DNA from: Strix aluco
Taxonomy: Eukaryota > Chordata > Aves > Strigiformes > Strigidae
Assembly: GCF_031877795.1 (NCBI RefSeq)
Contig: NC_133934.1
Coordinates: 105,340,610 to 105,404,609 of the forward strand
Length of the DNA stretch: 64,000 nucleotides
Reading direction: 5' to 3'
Numbering within the stretch: position 1 is the first letter of the stretch; every line of letters begins with the position of its first letter. Of this stretch, positions 62,301 through 64,000 are shown one piece after another. The notes beneath the pieces are model-generated. The model saw nothing but the letters and a program-made list of their open reading frames with translations. It made no database searches and was not told the DNA's origin. Both the position numbers and the translations under genes were made by a program.

Positions 62301-63960
62301 GCAGTGAATCAAAAATAAGAAGTTGTTGATGATTATGTAGCTGGAATTACACTTGGGAAAGAAAGGCAGAAGTCTGTGCCTACAAAAACACAATCCCCTC
62401 TAGACACTGGAAGGAAGTGCAGGAAATCTGAGTCCTTGACTGTAAGTCTCCTGACTGTAAGAAAAGGTCTTTTAGTGCTGGTCTAAAGAAGGACAAACTC
62501 CTACTACTATCAGTCACTCCATTAGCCCCAGTGCCGCATATCTGCAGTGGACCTACACGTGCTTTATGACCCACGTGGACTTCAGTGCAATGGAATTTGT
62601 TTTTTCCAAATTCCTTAAAAGGGATATCTAGAAAATTGCACATACAAAGGAAAAATATTTTAAGCAAGCTAGGAAATGCTGAACTAAGATTGATTGTACT
62701 TTTTCCATAAGCTCATCACCTTTTTTTCCTGTAAAGAATGCTGTGGGAACAAGGACTGCAGTGAAGCAGACTATTCAGAGAATCATGATTTAGCTGTTCA
62801 GAACTTGGAGAGTGTACAGCCATGGATACCAGAAGAAAAAAGGCACTACAACAGTTAAAGTTGGTCGATACTGCCCAAAGGAAATCAGATCCTCTCTCTG
62901 CCATAAATACAGGCCAGTCCACACAGCTTGAAACAGTCTTTTTTCCACACATTATCATTAGTCATATATATTCATTTTTGCTGATCTTATTGAAGAGATA
63001 CGACACACGGTAAAAGAAATCTAAAAATTGGGAAAAAAATTGGCCGGTGTATATGTTACACAATGCGTGGTACTTAAGGAACATGGAGAAAACACACGGG
63101 GACGCGATTAACTGCACTAACATACCGCGCTCAGGGGTACCTGCTGAGCCAGGCAGAGCTCGCTACAAGGGGCTATGGGAGGCGGTTCCCTGCGCGGCTG
63201 CACCGCGACCCGCGGAGGGAGCTGCCCAAGCGGGCACCGCTTAGCGCCGGAGGTAAACAGATCTGACATTGAACTCTTTTTCCTTCCCCCCTACTGAGCG
63301 CGGGGACCCTCCGTACCCCGGCAGTCCCACACGTTTGTTCCAGAAATACCAACCCGGAGCCACGGGGAGGGGAAGGGCGCTGAGCTGAGCTGGCAGCAAC
63401 GACCTCATAGGAGAAGAGCCGAGGAAAGTCTTCGGCCGGCTGCGGAGGGCAGCGGCGGCGCCCGGGGCTTTCCCGCGCCCTCCCCCCGCCCGCGGCCTCT
63501 CCTCAGCCCCGGCGGCACCGCCCTCCGGGCCCCGCGGCCTCCCCCGCCCGCCGGCTCCGCTCCGCGGGACGGGCACTCACCACCGAGGAGGAGGAGAAGG
63601 AGGCGGCGGCTGAGGCGATCCAGGGGGCACCGGCTCTCCACGGCAGCTGGACGGGAGGGGAAGCACAGACCAGCCCGGTTCCTCAGGGCTCCCGACCGTC
63701 CCCGGTCCCCACCCGCGGGTCCGCCTAGCACCCGCCCAACCCCCGCCGCAGCACCATCGGCTACTCCCTGCTCGGGACCGCCCCACCCTCGGGGCCCCGG
63801 GGCAGGTGGGCCGCGACCCCCCTCCGCCGCTCGCGCCGCGGCCCCCCTCGAGCCACGGGAGCCGCCGCGGGAGCCGCCGCGGGGCCGGGAACCGCCGCCT
63901 CACCCTCAGCGCCACGCGCCGCCGCCCGCCCCAGGCGCCGCGCGCCGCCGCCGCCGCCAT
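53398..63960 (-). CDS. ALDH6A1: Methylmalonate-semialdehyde dehydrogenase (acylating), mitochondrial
   Basis: Twelve coding exons in transcript order: 63960-63904, 63646-63581, 61117-61043, 59669-59508, 58923-58845, 58292-57990, 57295-57174, 56927-56738, 56034-55853, 54415-54236, 54039-53941, 53502-53398. All junctions keep frame; 539 residues against about 535 in human. The matrix enzyme converts malonate and methylmalonate semialdehydes, with NAD and CoA, to acetyl-CoA and propionyl-CoA plus CO2, in valine and thymine breakdown. Visible: an Ala/Arg/Ser-rich mitochondrial presequence over the first two exons; [13 protein letters not shown] where the mature enzyme begins; [15 protein letters not shown] and KPSERVPGA for cofactor binding; FVGSN; and the catalytic cysteine in GQRCMAL (Cys321, human Cys317); then EEIFGPVL and a C-terminus VVMPTMGN. 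The ATG (63958-63960) is the only one before the presequence. It should share its promoter with LIN52 beyond the window, by analogy with other vertebrates. Confidence 0.97.
54451..54508. repeat. Direct repeat of 16 bases in an ALDH6A1 intron
   Basis: ATAGGATATAATAAAC occurs exactly at 54451-54466 and 54493-54508, 42 bases apart, with a partly inverted ATATCCTA between them (54481-54488). Confidence 0.8.
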
Positions 63961-64000
63961 CCCAGCCAAGGGTCGCTACAGAGCGGCCCCCGACGGCGCC
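63160..64000. promoter_or_regulatory. CpG island at the ALDH6A1 5' end
   Basis: Very GC- and CpG-rich DNA covers the first two ALDH6A1 exons and runs to the window edge, with CGG/CCG runs at about 63849-63960. Long open frames on the minus strand here are compositional, apart from the two ALDH6A1 exons. The transcription start should be near or beyond 63960. Confidence 0.8.

Noticed and set aside
1..64000. CRISPR array, tRNA, rRNA or bacterial-type defence system
   Set aside because: No regularly spaced repeats and no such genes; the DNA is ordinary vertebrate sequence.

Overview
The window is vertebrate nuclear DNA from a bird. It holds five spliced genes with GT-AG introns, three CpG-island promoters, a chicken-repeat-1 (CR1) LINE fragment ending in the CR1-type ATTCT-containing terminal repeat, and avian endogenous-retrovirus LTRs. 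The LTR at 12751-13345 resembles an ERVL-type family that I associate with non-galliform (neoavian) birds, so I lean towards Neoaves; that part is recollection, not proof. The gene order FAM161B - COQ6 - ENTPD5 - BBOF1 - ALDH6A1, with alternating strands, matches human 14q24.3, so this is a conserved syntenic block.

Layout. 1-1780: no gene recognised. 1781-9426 (-): FAM161B, 7 coding exons, with a CR1 tail in intron 2 and an old retroviral-type repeat filling most of intron 1. 9427-9876: compact head-to-head promoter with three CCAAT boxes and two ETS sites. 9877-18942 (+): COQ6, 12 coding exons, with a solo LTR in intron 3. 18943-23178: shared 3' region. 23179-39716 (-): ENTPD5, 13 coding exons (428 codons plus stop), with a second copy of the old repeat and another solo LTR in introns. 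About 44690-46060: CpG island that is the head-to-head ENTPD5/BBOF1 promoter, with four RFX X-box motifs and one UPR-type element. 45434-50891 (+): BBOF1, six exons found, probably incomplete. 50892-53397: shared 3' region. 53398-63960 (-): ALDH6A1, 12 coding exons, with its CpG island running to the right edge.

The ENTPD5, COQ6, ALDH6A1 and FAM161B models were built exon by exon. In each, every junction keeps frame and the total coding length is a multiple of three. Expected lengths are 428, 467 (or 482 from an upstream ATG), 539 and 526 residues.

Functionally the genes are neighbours rather than a pathway. COQ6 (ubiquinone ring hydroxylation) and ALDH6A1 (valine and thymine catabolism) are mitochondrial. 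ENTPD5 is an ER nucleotidase. FAM161B and BBOF1 are linked to microtubules and cilia. I found no CRISPR array, RNA gene, prokaryote-type system or clearly novel gene. The best leads are the RFX motif cluster over the BBOF1 start, the incomplete and divergent BBOF1, the paired old repeats, and the stop/splice/poly(A) overlap at the end of FAM161B.
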